From contig JAYTVW010000171.1 of assembly GCA_043743785.1 (NCBI GenBank), positions 1-45,725 of the forward strand: a stretch of DNA of 45,725 nt, written 5' to 3'. The notes under the pieces are model-generated. The model searched no databases. It worked only from the letters and a program-made list of their open reading frames with translations, and was not told the DNA's origin. Below, piece after piece: positions 1-7,001 of the stretch; position 1 is the stretch's first letter, and the number at the start of each line of letters is the position of its first letter. The DNA is from JAQTNA01 sp043743785. GTDB taxonomy: Bacteria > Pseudomonadota > Gammaproteobacteria > Burkholderiales > Rhodocyclaceae. A program made the translations under genes and the position numbers.

Positions 1-100
1 AAATCCGGAAACAGGCCAAAAGTCGCACTCCGCCGCCCGAAAAATCGCACTTCTGCGATTTCCGGCCGGTGGGCAAGCTTAAGTCCGACGGGCTGCTAGG

Positions 101-1153
101 TTGTTCGACGTGTTCGACCCCCGCTTCGTCGACTTCCCGGTGCAGGTTGGTGCCCAAGGCTCCTACCGCTTCAACATCAAGGACTACCGGCGCTTCATCA
201 AGCTGCACCGACTGATCAACTTCGAGGTCGACCAGTTCTCGAACAACGTTCGCGACGCCGTGCAGAAGTACGTAAAAAATACCATCGCCAACGCGCCGGC
301 GGACAACGGCATCCAGGTCCTCCAGCTTGAGCGCAAGCTTCTGGACATCAACGACCTGATCACGCCTCGCGTGCGCAAGGTTTTCGAGGAGGACTTTGGT
401 GTCCACCTCCAGGGCTTCGACCTCTCCACCATCGAGGTAGATAAGACGACCGATGAGTACACCGAGCTCCGCGCTGTCACGGCGAACCTGGAAATCGCCA
501 TGCGCCAGAAGCAGAACGAGGTGAACATGGTCAATCTGGAGATGACGCAGGCGATCAACGCGGAGAACATGGGCGAGACGCTGCGCATCCAGCGGGAACA
601 GGCGGAACGCTTCGCCGCACTCCAGACCCAGCAGCAGTTCTTCGGCGCCCACCAGATCAACCAGCAGACCGCCGTGCTAAGCGCTGTCGCGGAAAATCTC
701 GGGGCCATGGGCCAGATGAACCTGGGTGGTGGCAGCGGTGGCGGTGGCGGTGGCGGTGGCGGTGGCGGTGGCGGTGGCGGTGGCGGTGGCGGTGGCGGCG
801 GATTCAACCCCGTGGGCCTCATGACCGGCATGGCCGTCGGCGGTGCCATGGGCGGCCAGATGGCCAACATGATGAACAACGTCGGCCAGAACATGCAGCC
901 GTCCATGATGCCGCCCCCCCTGCCCCAGGTGGCCTACCATGTCTCGGTGAACGGTCAGAACGCCGGCCCGTTCAACATGCCGCAGATGCAGCAGATGGTC
1001 ATGGCAGGGCAAATAAACCCGAACGTGCATGTATGGAAGCAGGGCATGGCGGGCTGGGAACTGGCCGGCAACGTACCGGAGCTGGCAGTGCTGTTTGCCC
1101 AGCCTCCCGCCCCGCCGCCTCCCCCACCACCCATGCCGCCGCAAGGCATCTAA
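101..1153 (+). CDS. SPFH-domain protein with polyglycine linker and C-terminal GYF domain, 5'-truncated
   Basis: The first ~190 residues match the C-terminal half of a bacterial SPFH (stomatin/prohibitin-like) protein of the 'virion core protein'/YdjI type: DPRFVDFPVQVGAQGSYRF, then the helix-rich LLDINDLITPRV stretch and a coiled coil. A run of glycines follows (about residues 208-233), then a GYF_2-like domain (AYHVSVNGQNAGPF ... VWKQGMAGWELAGNVPEL) and a Pro-rich tail. Family members normally have roughly 100 or more extra N-terminal residues. Here a TAA at 80-82 closes the frame upstream and the preceding 80 bases show no SPFH sequence in any frame, so the gene has lost its 5' end. The TTG at 101 is only the first possible start and has no good ribosome site. 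SPFH proteins usually form membrane-associated oligomers; the role here is unknown. It lies 15 bp before a second GYF gene, suggesting one operon. A truncated or non-functional remnant is possible. Confidence 0.7.
   Translation: MFDVFDPRFVDFPVQVGAQGSYRFNIKDYRRFIKLHRLINFEVDQFSNNVRDAVQKYVKNTIANAPADNGIQVLQLERKLLDINDLITPRVRKVFEEDFGVHLQGFDLSTIEVDKTTDEYTELRAVTANLEIAMRQKQNEVNMVNLEMTQAINAENMGETLRIQREQAERFAALQTQQQFFGAHQINQQTAVLSAVAENLGAMGQMNLGGGSGGGGGGGGGGGGGGGGGGGGGGFNPVGLMTGMAVGGAMGGQMANMMNNVGQNMQPSMMPPPLPQVAYHVSVNGQNAGPFNMPQMQQMVMAGQINPNVHVWKQGMAGWELAGNVPELAVLFAQPPAPPPPPPPMPPQGI
737..796 (+). repeat. Hexanucleotide microsatellite (GGTGGC)x10 encoding polyglycine
   Basis: Ten perfect tandem copies of GGTGGC lie in frame inside the SPFH/GYF gene. 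They encode most of a long glycine linker between the SPFH part and the GYF part. Because the unit is six bases, gain or loss of units by slippage keeps the frame and only changes linker length. Confidence 0.9.
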
Positions 1154-1168
1154 CCAGGAGTGCAAACC

Positions 1169-1525
1169 TTGAACAACGATAACTTCTTCTCTATCGAACG
1201 CCTGGTCGAGTTCGGCCTGGGCATGGGCGTGGCGCAGCAGATGGTCAAATCCATGAACCATGCCCTGCAGAACACCTACATCCCGGGCAGCATGAATCCG
1301 ATGGCGCCGCCTCTGGCGCCTGCGTCATTCTTCGTCATTCTGGAGGGCAAGCAGACCGGCCCCTTTTCCGAGCAGGAGTTGTCGCGCCTGATCGCCCAGG
1401 GCACAGTGACCAAGGCCACCCATGTCTGGAAGGCGGGCATGTTCAATTGGGAACTGGCCGGAAACATTCCCGAGGTGCTCAAGCTGGTGGCGCTCTGTCC
1501 TCCTCCCTTCCACCCCGAGGCCTGA
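1169..1525 (+). CDS. GYF-domain protein, small
   Basis: This encodes about 118 residues. The C-terminal half is a GYF_2-type domain (FFVILEGKQTGPFSEQEL ... HVWKAGMFNWELAGNIPEV), clearly paralogous to the C-terminal domain of the preceding gene. GYF domains bind proline-rich peptides, and both the upstream protein and this one carry Pro-rich stretches, so self- or partner-binding is plausible (inference). I prefer the TTG at 1169 because AGGAG (1156-1160) lies 8 bases before it; an earlier GTG at 1160 overlaps that ribosome site and is unlikely. The gene sits between the SPFH gene (15 bp upstream) and a small membrane protein (3 bp downstream), which argues for one transcript. No catalytic residues are recognisable. 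Confidence 0.7.
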   Translation: MNNDNFFSIERLVEFGLGMGVAQQMVKSMNHALQNTYIPGSMNPMAPPLAPASFFVILEGKQTGPFSEQELSRLIAQGTVTKATHVWKAGMFNWELAGNIPEVLKLVALCPPPFHPEA

Positions 1526-1528
1526 GCC

Positions 1529-1870
1529 ATGAAGATCAACCCGATCAATTTCCTGATTGGCGTATTGTTAAGCGCGCTTCTGGCCTATGCCCTGTGGAGC
1601 CTGGATGGCCAATTGAAGAACTACGTGGCCGTTGGCAGCTTCGCCTTCTTCACGGGGACACTGGGGCTTGCCCTCGGTGGCAGCCATGAGCATGCCCGGC
1701 GGGGAGTCAATCTGAAGGTGCTGGCCGGCCTGTTCTTCGTGCTGGGGCTTGCCATCAACGGCACCTTCGCCGTGCTCAGCATCTCCGGGACCACTTACAT
1801 TGTGGTCAGTGGTATCGTGTTCCTAATCTTTATTTTTGTGATCAATGGGCTTCTGGGCAGCCGGCAATAA
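1529..1870 (+). CDS. Small four-helix membrane protein
   Basis: This 113-residue, very hydrophobic protein has about four predicted membrane segments: near residues 5-24 (INFLIGVLLSALLAYAL), 32-50, 62-80 (LKVLAGLFFVLGLAINGTF) and 87-108. I do not recognise a named family. It begins 3 bp after the stop of the GYF gene, so translation is probably coupled. With the SPFH and GYF proteins it may form a small membrane complex (inference from order only). A hairpin terminator lies about 110 bp downstream and fits the end of this operon. Confidence 0.7.
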   Translation: MKINPINFLIGVLLSALLAYALWSLDGQLKNYVAVGSFAFFTGTLGLALGGSHEHARRGVNLKVLAGLFFVLGLAINGTFAVLSISGTTYIVVSGIVFLIFIFVINGLLGSRQ

Positions 1871-1981
1871 TCTAGCCACAGCCCGCGATAAGTCGCATCG
1901 GCATCACGAGGACAAAGCAAGTGACGTTGGTGCATATTCAACATGCAGCATGCATGTCATCATCGTAGGCGCCACTTACAC

Positions 1982-2013
1982 CGCCGAAGGCCTCACTACC
2001 TTCGGCGTTTTTC
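1982..2013 (+). terminator. Rho-independent terminator after the SPFH/GYF operon
   Basis: A perfect 9-bp stem, CGCCGAAGG (1982-1990) with CCTTCGGCG (1999-2007), and an 8-base loop, is followed at once by a T run (TTTTTCG). This is a canonical intrinsic terminator for the rightward genes ending at 1870. Confidence 0.8.
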
Positions 2014-2253
2014 GTTCCCAACCCCATGAGAACATCCATGCGTGCCATCACTTATCTCCCTTCCTTTGAAGGCTGGCATTGGTGGCGTGGCTGGTTTGGT
2101 CGATGGCGGCCCGACAGCCGCCGGGGTCGAACGGCAGGTCACAGATCACTTACCCCAGGTTTAACAAGATGGCCTCACAAAACAGTGTTTTTGCACAGAA
2201 AAAAACATAACTTATTGATTATTAAAGATGTGAATTTATAAAATCGCTATGTT

Positions 2254-2294
2254 GTGCCATAATATTTTGTCGTGCCATAATATTGTTGTGCCAC
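2254..2294. repeat. Short phased direct repeats GTGCCATAATATT
   Basis: GTGCCATAATATT occurs at 2254-2266 and 2272-2284, and a third, shorter copy GTGCCACTTTATGA begins at 2288. Spacing is 18 and 16 bp, about 1.5 helical turns. Each copy contains a CATAAT/TAATAT core that resembles a -10 box. Iteron-like binding sites or overlapping promoters are both possible. Confidence 0.5.
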
Positions 2295-2315
2295 TTTATG
2301 ATAGTGTTCAACGAC

Positions 2316-2332
2316 CGACGCATATTGCGTCG
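2316..2332. repeat. Perfect 7-bp inverted repeat CGACGCA-TAT-TGCGTCG
   Basis: Two perfect 7-base arms (2316-2322 and 2326-2332) flank a 3-base centre. This is typical in size for a dimeric regulator's operator. It lies 22 bp after the third GTGCCA repeat, inside the AT-rich segment. No neighbouring gene start makes its target obvious. Confidence 0.4.
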
Positions 2333-2611
2333 CCAACTGTTTGAAACGCGCAAATTGGAGCGATTTTTTCGCAAAATCCTTGTCACAGCAGCGCCAAAAC
2401 ATGACCACCTAAGCCAGAAATAACGAGAAAATACGCATCAAAAACACCAGTACGCGCTAACAGCATGATTGGTAAGGGTGTTTTTCTTCTGTTGTTAAAC
2501 CTGGGTTACCTGTCATTCGCACTCCGCATCGTATTGATTAAGTAACGTCCCTTCCTGGCTGGCAACGGACGTTCAATCCGACCAGTACCATAAGCCTAAG
2601 GTCTGAAGACG

Positions 2612-2651
2612 AGAATCCCGCCTTCCGCCTTTCGGCGGAAGACGGGATTCT
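2612..2651. terminator. Strong hairpin between the AT-rich segment and the winged-helix gene
   Basis: Arms of 18 bases (2612-2629 and 2634-2651) pair at 17 of 18 positions around a TTTC loop. It lies 30 bp beyond the stop of the leftward gene ending at 2682, where a terminator is expected. No clear U tract follows on the minus strand, so termination efficiency is uncertain and an extragenic palindrome is the alternative. Confidence 0.5.
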
Positions 2652-2681
2652 ACGAAGCATGTTGCAGGGACAGCAGGGGCC

Positions 2682-2993
2682 TCAGGCGGCACGCCTTTTC
2701 AAAATGACAGGCCGTTCCCGCCGGGCGCAGACTTCCTGCCCATGGTGCAGCAAGGTCACACGGGGTAACCGGCCTCGACGCCGGTCGGCACAAATCAAGC
2801 CCGCCTCAGCAAGGTGGCCGAGTGCCGGATAGACGGCATCGCGGGCCACGCCGTACCGACTCAAAGTGAAGCGGCCCAGGACCACCGTGGCGGTGCCCTG
2901 CGCGCTCGATAGTTGCCAGAGGGCCAGAGCCACGTGGAGTGCCTTGCCCGGCTGCGCAGCCGCAGCCGCGGCCCAGTCGATCTGGACGGTCAT
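2682..2993 (-). CDS. Small winged-helix DNA-binding protein
   Basis: This encodes about 103 residues starting MTVQIDW. The pattern HVALALWQL - LGRFTLSRYGVARDAVYPAL - LAEAGLICADRRRGRLPRVTLL has the spacing of a winged helix-turn-helix domain: a recognition helix beginning GVARDAVYPAL, then a basic wing. Homologous small wHTH proteins are common in Proteobacteria, often near mobile or accessory genes. An upstream ATG (3056) adds 21 poorly structured, His/Pro-rich residues that overlap the LysR remnant on the other strand, so I prefer the inner start at 2993. The gene points away from purC and ends before a strong hairpin. It has no effector domain. Its target is unknown; it could be the inverted repeats in the adjacent AT-rich stretch (inference). 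Confidence 0.6.
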   Translation of the reverse strand: MTVQIDWAAAAAAQPGKALHVALALWQLSSAQGTATVVLGRFTLSRYGVARDAVYPALGHLAEAGLICADRRRGRLPRVTLLHHGQEVCARRERPVILKRRAA

Positions 2994-3040
2994 GAAGGGC
3001 GCGCGCTTGATCTGCAGGTGCGGTCGGTGGGGGTGCGACG

Positions 3041-3327
3041 TTTGAGTTTCAACCATGCCAGGTGGAGGTCAATGTGGACTACGGCATGACCGACATCGTC
3101 GCCCAGCGTTACCACGTCGGCGTGCGCCTGGGCGACCAGGTGGAAAAGGACATGGTGGCCGTCCGCATCGGACCGGATTTGCGTGTGGTGGTGGTGGGTT
3201 CTCCCGCCTACTTCTCGTCCCCGTGCTACAGGACTGGTGCCAGCCCTTTCCGGGCTACCACCTCTACTCTCCGAGTCGTCGCCAATCCTCCCCGGCATTC
3301 CGATTGTTGGTGGAAGCATTGCGTTAG
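3041..3327 (+). pseudogene. Remnant of a LysR-family transcriptional regulator
   Basis: Two pieces of a LysR-type effector-binding domain are recognisable. The first reads VEVNVDYGMTDIVAQRY ... VRIGPDLRVVVVGSPAYF in the frame of 3062. The second, in another frame, reads LVPVLQDWCQPFPGYHLY ... SPAFRLLVEALR and ends at the natural C-terminal stop (3327). The N-terminal DNA-binding helix-turn-helix is gone, and the middle of the effector domain (on the order of 100 residues) is missing between about 3210 and 3215. The frame changes at that junction. It cannot make a working regulator. The minus-strand wHTH gene abuts its broken 5' end, suggesting that a rearrangement removed the start. Confidence 0.75.
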
Positions 3328-3647
3328 CATCCTTGAGTGTCGGTTCAAGCCCACAGCTTTCAGCGGTAGCTGCCACCGCGTGATCTTCGATTTGCCAAGC
3401 TTGGCAGGGCGTAAGGTGTTGTTTTCCAGAAAATGCCAAAGATATTGTTGTGGCGGCGTTGCTTGTGATCCGGCGTAGTTCCAGGTCCGGCTCGTGCATG
3501 TCTGGATCAAATCCTCCAGTCCACAAAAATCCTCTGCGATTCAAATGGCTTTTCGATTTCTTCACGCCTCCCAGACGTGACAAAGGCAACCGAGGCTGCC
3601 TTTGTTTTGTTTGAAGCACTGTCGGGTTGCTTACCCGACCTACAAGA
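3328..3647. other. Gene-poor spacer between LysR remnant and purC
   Basis: No open frame here looks like a real protein; the frames that pass through are low-complexity and unlike known families. A short palindrome, GTCGGGT-TGCTT-ACCCGAC (3621-3639), lies just beyond the purC stop and resembles the other intergenic palindromes of this window. It may help end purC transcription. Confidence 0.5.
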
Positions 3648-4532
3648 TTACGCCAACAACTGGGCCAGGGCTTCCCGGTACTTGGCGCCGGTGCGGACGG
3701 CGACTTCCGTCGGCAGGCGGGGGCCGGGAGCCTTTTTGTCCCAGTCCAGGGTTTCCAGGTAGTCGCGTACGAACTGCTTGTCAAAGCTGGGGGGGCTGAT
3801 GCCGACCTGGTATTCGTCGGCGGGCCAGAAGCGGGAGGAATCCGGCGTCAGGGCTTCGTCGATGAGGTAGAGCTTGCCAGCGGCGTCCTGGCCGAATTCG
3901 AACTTGGTGTCGGCGATGATGATGCCCCGGGTGCGGGCATACTCGGCCGCCTCGGTGTACAGGCGGATGGCGGTTTCCTTGACCTTGGCGGCCAGTTCAA
4001 CGCCGATCAGCTTTTCGCAAGTGGCGTAGTCGATGTTCTCGTCGTGGTCGCCGATTTCCGCCTTGGTGGCCGGCGTGAAAATGGCCTCGGGCAGCTTCTG
4101 GGCCTGTTGCAGGCCGGCCGGCAGCTTGATGCCGCAGACGGCGCCGGTCTGCTGATAGTCCTTCCAGCCGGAACCGATGATGTAGCCGCGTACCACCGCC
4201 TCGATGGGCAGGGGCGAGAGGCGCTTCACCACCAGGGAACGACCCCGCACCTGGGCCTTTTCTTCCTCGCCCTGCACCACGGACTCCGGGTCGATGCCGG
4301 TGAGTTGGTTGTCGATGATGTGGCCGAGGCGGGCGAACCAGAAATTCGCCACGGAGGTCAGCACCTCGCCCTTGCCGGGAATCGGGTCCGGCAGGATCAC
4401 GTCGAAGGCGGACAGGCGATCCGAGGTGACGATAAGAAGCTTGTCCTCATCCACGGCGTAGATGTCCCGGACCTTGCCACGGGCGAGGAGTTGGAGGCTG
4501 GCGATGTTCGATTCGAAAAGGGGCTGGCTCAC
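3648..4532 (-). CDS. purC: Phosphoribosylaminoimidazole-succinocarboxamide synthase (SAICAR synthetase)
   Basis: PurC joins aspartate to CAIR, using ATP, to give SAICAR in cytosolic purine synthesis. The 294-residue product shows the family hallmarks from end to end: ARGKVRDIYAVDEDKLLIV and DRLSAFD near the N-terminus, the LPIEAVVRGYIIGSGWKDY signature, DHDENIDY, and the C-terminal IIADTKFEFGQD - LIDEALTPDSSRFWP metal/nucleotide residues. The length is that of the proteobacterial 'long' PurC type. I use the GTG at 4532 (protein VSQPLFESNIASL), because sequence upstream of it in the same frame contains the promoter and looks non-coding. The gene is monocistronic, with a TATAAT box 28 bp before the start and no close neighbours on its strand. 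Confidence 0.95.
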   Translation of the reverse strand: MSQPLFESNIASLQLLARGKVRDIYAVDEDKLLIVTSDRLSAFDVILPDPIPGKGEVLTSVANFWFARLGHIIDNQLTGIDPESVVQGEEEKAQVRGRSLVVKRLSPLPIEAVVRGYIIGSGWKDYQQTGAVCGIKLPAGLQQAQKLPEAIFTPATKAEIGDHDENIDYATCEKLIGVELAAKVKETAIRLYTEAAEYARTRGIIIADTKFEFGQDAAGKLYLIDEALTPDSSRFWPADEYQVGISPPSFDKQFVRDYLETLDWDKKAPGPRLPTEVAVRTGAKYREALAQLLA

Positions 4533-4559
4533 GGCGGGAATCCCGATGCAAAAACGCCC

Positions 4560-4565
4560 ATTATA
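4560..4565 (-). promoter_or_regulatory. Candidate -10 box of purC
   Basis: The minus strand reads GGGTATAATGGG, a perfect TATAAT, 28 bp upstream of the purC GTG. The -35 region is weak. A CAGGT-GTGG-ACCTG inverted repeat sits upstream of the -10 box and could be an operator, for instance for a purine repressor, but it does not match the PurR consensus well. Confidence 0.4.
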
Positions 4566-4623
4566 CCCACGCTCAGGTCCACACCTGAAAGCACTTTTTG
4601 GCCAAGCTGGAAAACACTTCTGC

Positions 4624-4753
4624 CAAACGCCGAGGCGCCGAGGCGCCGAGAAATCAGAGACTTGAAAGAGTAAGGGCAATCCTCTTGAGTGCAGGCCCGT
4701 GCCACGCTGTAAGCTTTTACTTTTTCCTCTGCGCCTCGGCGCCTCGGCGTTTC
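4624..4753. repeat. Dispersed ~130-bp element with 8-bp-unit inverted ends, copy A
   Basis: The left end AAACGCCGAGG... carries three tandem copies of CGCCGAGG followed by AGAAA. The right end is its inverse: CCTCTGCG, then CCTCGGCG twice, then TTTC. The ends can pair over about 25 bp, while the ~75-bp middle is unrelated to the other copies. Copies B (12506-12635) and C (36507-36634) have nearly the same total length. Confidence 0.8.
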
Positions 4754-4768
4754 AAATGGTTTTTCCGA

Positions 4769-6073
4769 TCATCCGTGTCCGCCCTCTTCCGCCGTGAGCT
4801 TCTTGTGCATGCGGTGGGTGCCCCAGGCCAGCAGGGCGGCGATCACGGGGATGGACAGGGCAGTGGTCACCACCGGCGCCGGGCCCAGGTGCAGGCTCTC
4901 ATGCAGGCCTTCCGCCAGGTGATGCACCAGTGACGAGCCGTAGTAGGTGAGCACCACCACCGACAGGCCTTCCACGGTTTCCTGCAGGCGCAACTGCAGT
5001 TTGGCGCGGCGGTTCATCTGGGCCAGCAGTTCCTGGTTCTGGCGCTCCAGTTCCATTTCCACCCGGGTGCGCAAGAGGGAACTCTTGCGGGCCACCCGGT
5101 CGGACAGGGCATGCTGGCGTCGGGACACGGACAGGCAGGTGTGGATGGCCGGCGCCAGGCGCCGATCCATGAATTCCTGAATCGGTGGGAAGCCTCCCAG
5201 GCGGCTCTCCCGCAGATCGGCGATGCGTTGGCGCACCAGTTCGAAATAGGCCTGGGCCGCGCCGAACCGGAAGGCCGTGCGGGCCACGGAACGTTCCACT
5301 TCGGCGGCCACCCGGGTCAGGCTGGCCAGGATGTCCCGCTCGTCCTCCGGGTTTCGCGCATCCCCCATGCGGTCCATGAGGCCCGCCAATTCCTCTTCGG
5401 CGCCGGACAGGAAGGCGGACACCTCCTTGGCCACCGGGAAGGCCAGGAGCGCCATCATGCGGTAGGTTTCGATTTCCAGGAGGCGCTGCACGGTGCGCCC
5501 GGCCTGACGTCGGGTCAGGCCCTCGTCCAGTACCACGAAGCGCGTAAAGCCTTGGTGCAGGCGAAAATCCGACACCACCCAGGCCGCGCCATCCGCCACG
5601 CTGGTAGCCACCACCGAATCGCCGCAACGGATCGCCTCCGCCTGCACTTCCTCCATGGGCGCTTCCCCGGCGGGGCGCAGTTCCACGTGGGTGGCGGCGA
5701 TGAGGGTGCCGGGCAAGCCTGCCAGCCAGTCCGCCGGCAGGGCGGACAGGGCCGTGGAGTCCAGGGCATCGGCGTAATGGCGGCGCAGGAAGAAGGTATA
5801 GCCGGAGAATTCGTTATGCCGCTCCCACTTCAGGCGCAGGTCCCCCGCCTCCAGTACCCAATGATCGCCCTGGATGATGGGGCAGACATCGGAGCCGAGG
5901 GCGCCGCACAGGCGGTGCAAATGTTCTTCCTCGGCGCTGGCCGCCGAACCGTCGTGCAGCAGGGCCAGGTAACTGATCCATTCCCCGTCCCCCAGGGCCA
6001 TGGGGGGCCGGGCATGCACTTCATCGTTGAGGCGCTGGCGCAGGGGGTGTTCGGGCAGGGGCAATCGGGTCAT
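4769..6073 (-). CDS. DUF3422 family membrane protein
   Basis: This 434-residue protein matches the DUF3422 family from start (LPEHPLRQRLNDEVHARPP) to end. Characteristic stretches are FSGYTFF, VAAEVERSVARTAFRFGAAQAYFELV with RIADLRESR, and the C-terminal coiled coil LLRTRVEMELERQNQELLAQ. Two membrane segments follow near the C-terminus (about residues 370-385 and 400-420), so most of the protein should be cytosolic with a C-terminal anchor. The family is annotated as a predicted membrane-anchored protein of unknown function; no enzymatic motif is apparent. It is the only gene in its transcription unit, between the repeat element and a divergently transcribed thioesterase gene. Confidence 0.85.
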   Translation of the reverse strand: MTRLPLPEHPLRQRLNDEVHARPPMALGDGEWISYLALLHDGSAASAEEEHLHRLCGALGSDVCPIIQGDHWVLEAGDLRLKWERHNEFSGYTFFLRRHYADALDSTALSALPADWLAGLPGTLIAATHVELRPAGEAPMEEVQAEAIRCGDSVVATSVADGAAWVVSDFRLHQGFTRFVVLDEGLTRRQAGRTVQRLLEIETYRMMALLAFPVAKEVSAFLSGAEEELAGLMDRMGDARNPEDERDILASLTRVAAEVERSVARTAFRFGAAQAYFELVRQRIADLRESRLGGFPPIQEFMDRRLAPAIHTCLSVSRRQHALSDRVARKSSLLRTRVEMELERQNQELLAQMNRRAKLQLRLQETVEGLSVVVLTYYGSSLVHHLAEGLHESLHLGPAPVVTTALSIPVIAALLAWGTHRMHKKLTAEEGGHG

Positions 6074-6222
6074 GGCGGCGGGAAGTCTTGTGCGAAAGAG
6101 ACGTGCCCGAGTCTATCAGACTCGCCGGAAATGGCTCACACAGCCCGGCGCGCCGACCTCCGGGTTCCTTGTGTCACAATCCGCAGCCACGATGCCCAAT
6201 ACCTAAACAGCCCGGAGGCGCC

Positions 6223-6666
6223 ATGACCCGTATTGCCAATCCCGATTTCGCCGCAGCTGTCTCCGCCAGTTTCGACAAGCAAAGCGCAATGCACCTGATT
6301 CGGGCGACTTTGCCGCGTGTCGAACACGGGCTTACGGAAATCCACGTTCCTCACTGGGACGGCATTGAGCAGCAGCATGGCTTCGTACACGGCGGGGTGG
6401 TGGGAATGATTGCGGATTCTGCCGCCGGCTATGCGGCCATGACCATGGTGCCCGCCACAGCCTCGGTACTGACCGTCGAATACAAGATGAACCTTGTGGC
6501 TCCCGCGGACGGCGGGAAGTTGATTGCCCGTGGGCAGGTGGTCCGCCCGGGCAGGACGCTGATCGTGACCAAGGCCGAGGTATTCGCCCTCAAGGATGGT
6601 AAGGAAACCCTGTGTGCCCTGATGCAGCAGACCATCATGGTCATGCACGGCAAGACAGAGAAGTAG
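6223..6666 (+). CDS. PaaI-type hotdog-fold thioesterase
   Basis: The product is 147 residues with a single hotdog domain. The PaaI/4HBT motif is visible: HGFVHGGVVGMIADSAAGYAA, with the HGG and the acidic residue on the central helix, then a strand-rich C-terminal half (LTVEYKMNLVAPADGGKLIA). Family members hydrolyse acyl-CoA or aryl-CoA thioesters in the cytosol; the exact substrate cannot be inferred. The ATG at 6223 is preceded by GGAGG at 6214-6218, which fixes the start; longer upstream reading is the spacer to the divergent DUF3422 gene. It stands alone between genes on the other strand. Confidence 0.85.
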   Translation: MTRIANPDFAAAVSASFDKQSAMHLIRATLPRVEHGLTEIHVPHWDGIEQQHGFVHGGVVGMIADSAAGYAAMTMVPATASVLTVEYKMNLVAPADGGKLIARGQVVRPGRTLIVTKAEVFALKDGKETLCALMQQTIMVMHGKTEK

Positions 6667-6740
6667 CACCGTTTTGTGAAATGAGCGTTAACGCCAACGG
6701 GCTGCGGCCCTGTCGGATTGCGCTGCAGATTCACAGGCGC

Positions 6741-7001
6741 TCAGACCGCATCCGCCCATTCATTGAGTCCATGGCGCTCCCGGCACCAGCGGGCCAGGTC
6801 GAAGAAATCCAGGGTATGGCAATGGTGGATGATGGCCCATGCCAGGGTGTAGTTCTCGGTGTCCAGGCTGTCCAGGTCGGGATGAATGACTTCATGCAGG
6901 CCCCAGCACGCCTTGCAGACCTCCCGTGCCAGGATCCTGGCACTCGAATGGTCGCTGTCCAGGTGCTCCCGGATTTCCTGCGGTGTCATGCTTGTAATCA
7001 T
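6741..7001 (-). CDS. Small conserved-looking protein of unknown function
   Basis: The product is 86 residues, beginning MITSMTPQEIREHLDSDH. It is rich in Trp, Cys and His (CKACWGL, WAIIHHCHTLDFFDLARWC) and has an overall helical character, suggesting a compact soluble domain; no membrane segment. The ATG at 7001 has GGAGGG just upstream, which supports this start over a longer frame. A second short open frame (start 7095, MNKVARPTLDLPGLEALLKR) overlaps its 5' end in another frame and reads plausibly for its first 30 codons. This suggests either a translationally coupled leader or an old frameshift that split a longer N-terminus. I do not recognise the family. Confidence 0.55.
   Translation of the reverse strand: MITSMTPQEIREHLDSDHSSARILAREVCKACWGLHEVIHPDLDSLDTENYTLAWAIIHHCHTLDFFDLARWCRERHGLNEWADAV

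Larger units (their letters stand above)
2151..2508. mobile_element. AT-rich segment with 17-bp terminal inverted repeats (MITE-like candidate)
   Basis: TACCCCAGGTTTAACAA at 2151-2167 is repeated in inverted orientation at 2492-2508 (reverse complement TAACCCAGGTTTAACAA), 16 of 17 bases identical. The 358-bp interior is much more AT-rich than everything around it and has no convincing gene. No clear target-site duplication is visible just outside the repeats. It could be a short non-autonomous transposon, the remnant of a larger element, or a regulatory region with two inverted operator sites. The whole gap from 1871 to 2681 otherwise holds only the terminator at 1982, short direct repeats and two hairpins. 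Confidence 0.45.

Noticed and set aside
1845..2069. 74-residue frame over the terminator at 1982
   Set aside because: It would translate through a strong terminator stem and has no family resemblance.
2026..2241. 71-residue open frame in the AT-rich region
   Set aside because: It runs over the inverted-repeat end, has no ribosome site and no recognisable sequence.
2990..3784. 264-residue minus-strand frame from purC into the LysR remnant
   Set aside because: It crosses a known gene end, a palindrome and a pseudogene and reads as unlike any protein; no start signal.
4624..4753. CRISPR-like array
   Set aside because: The CGCCGAGG units are 8 bp, directly tandem without spacers, and the two ends are inverted, not directly repeated. 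No cas genes are near.
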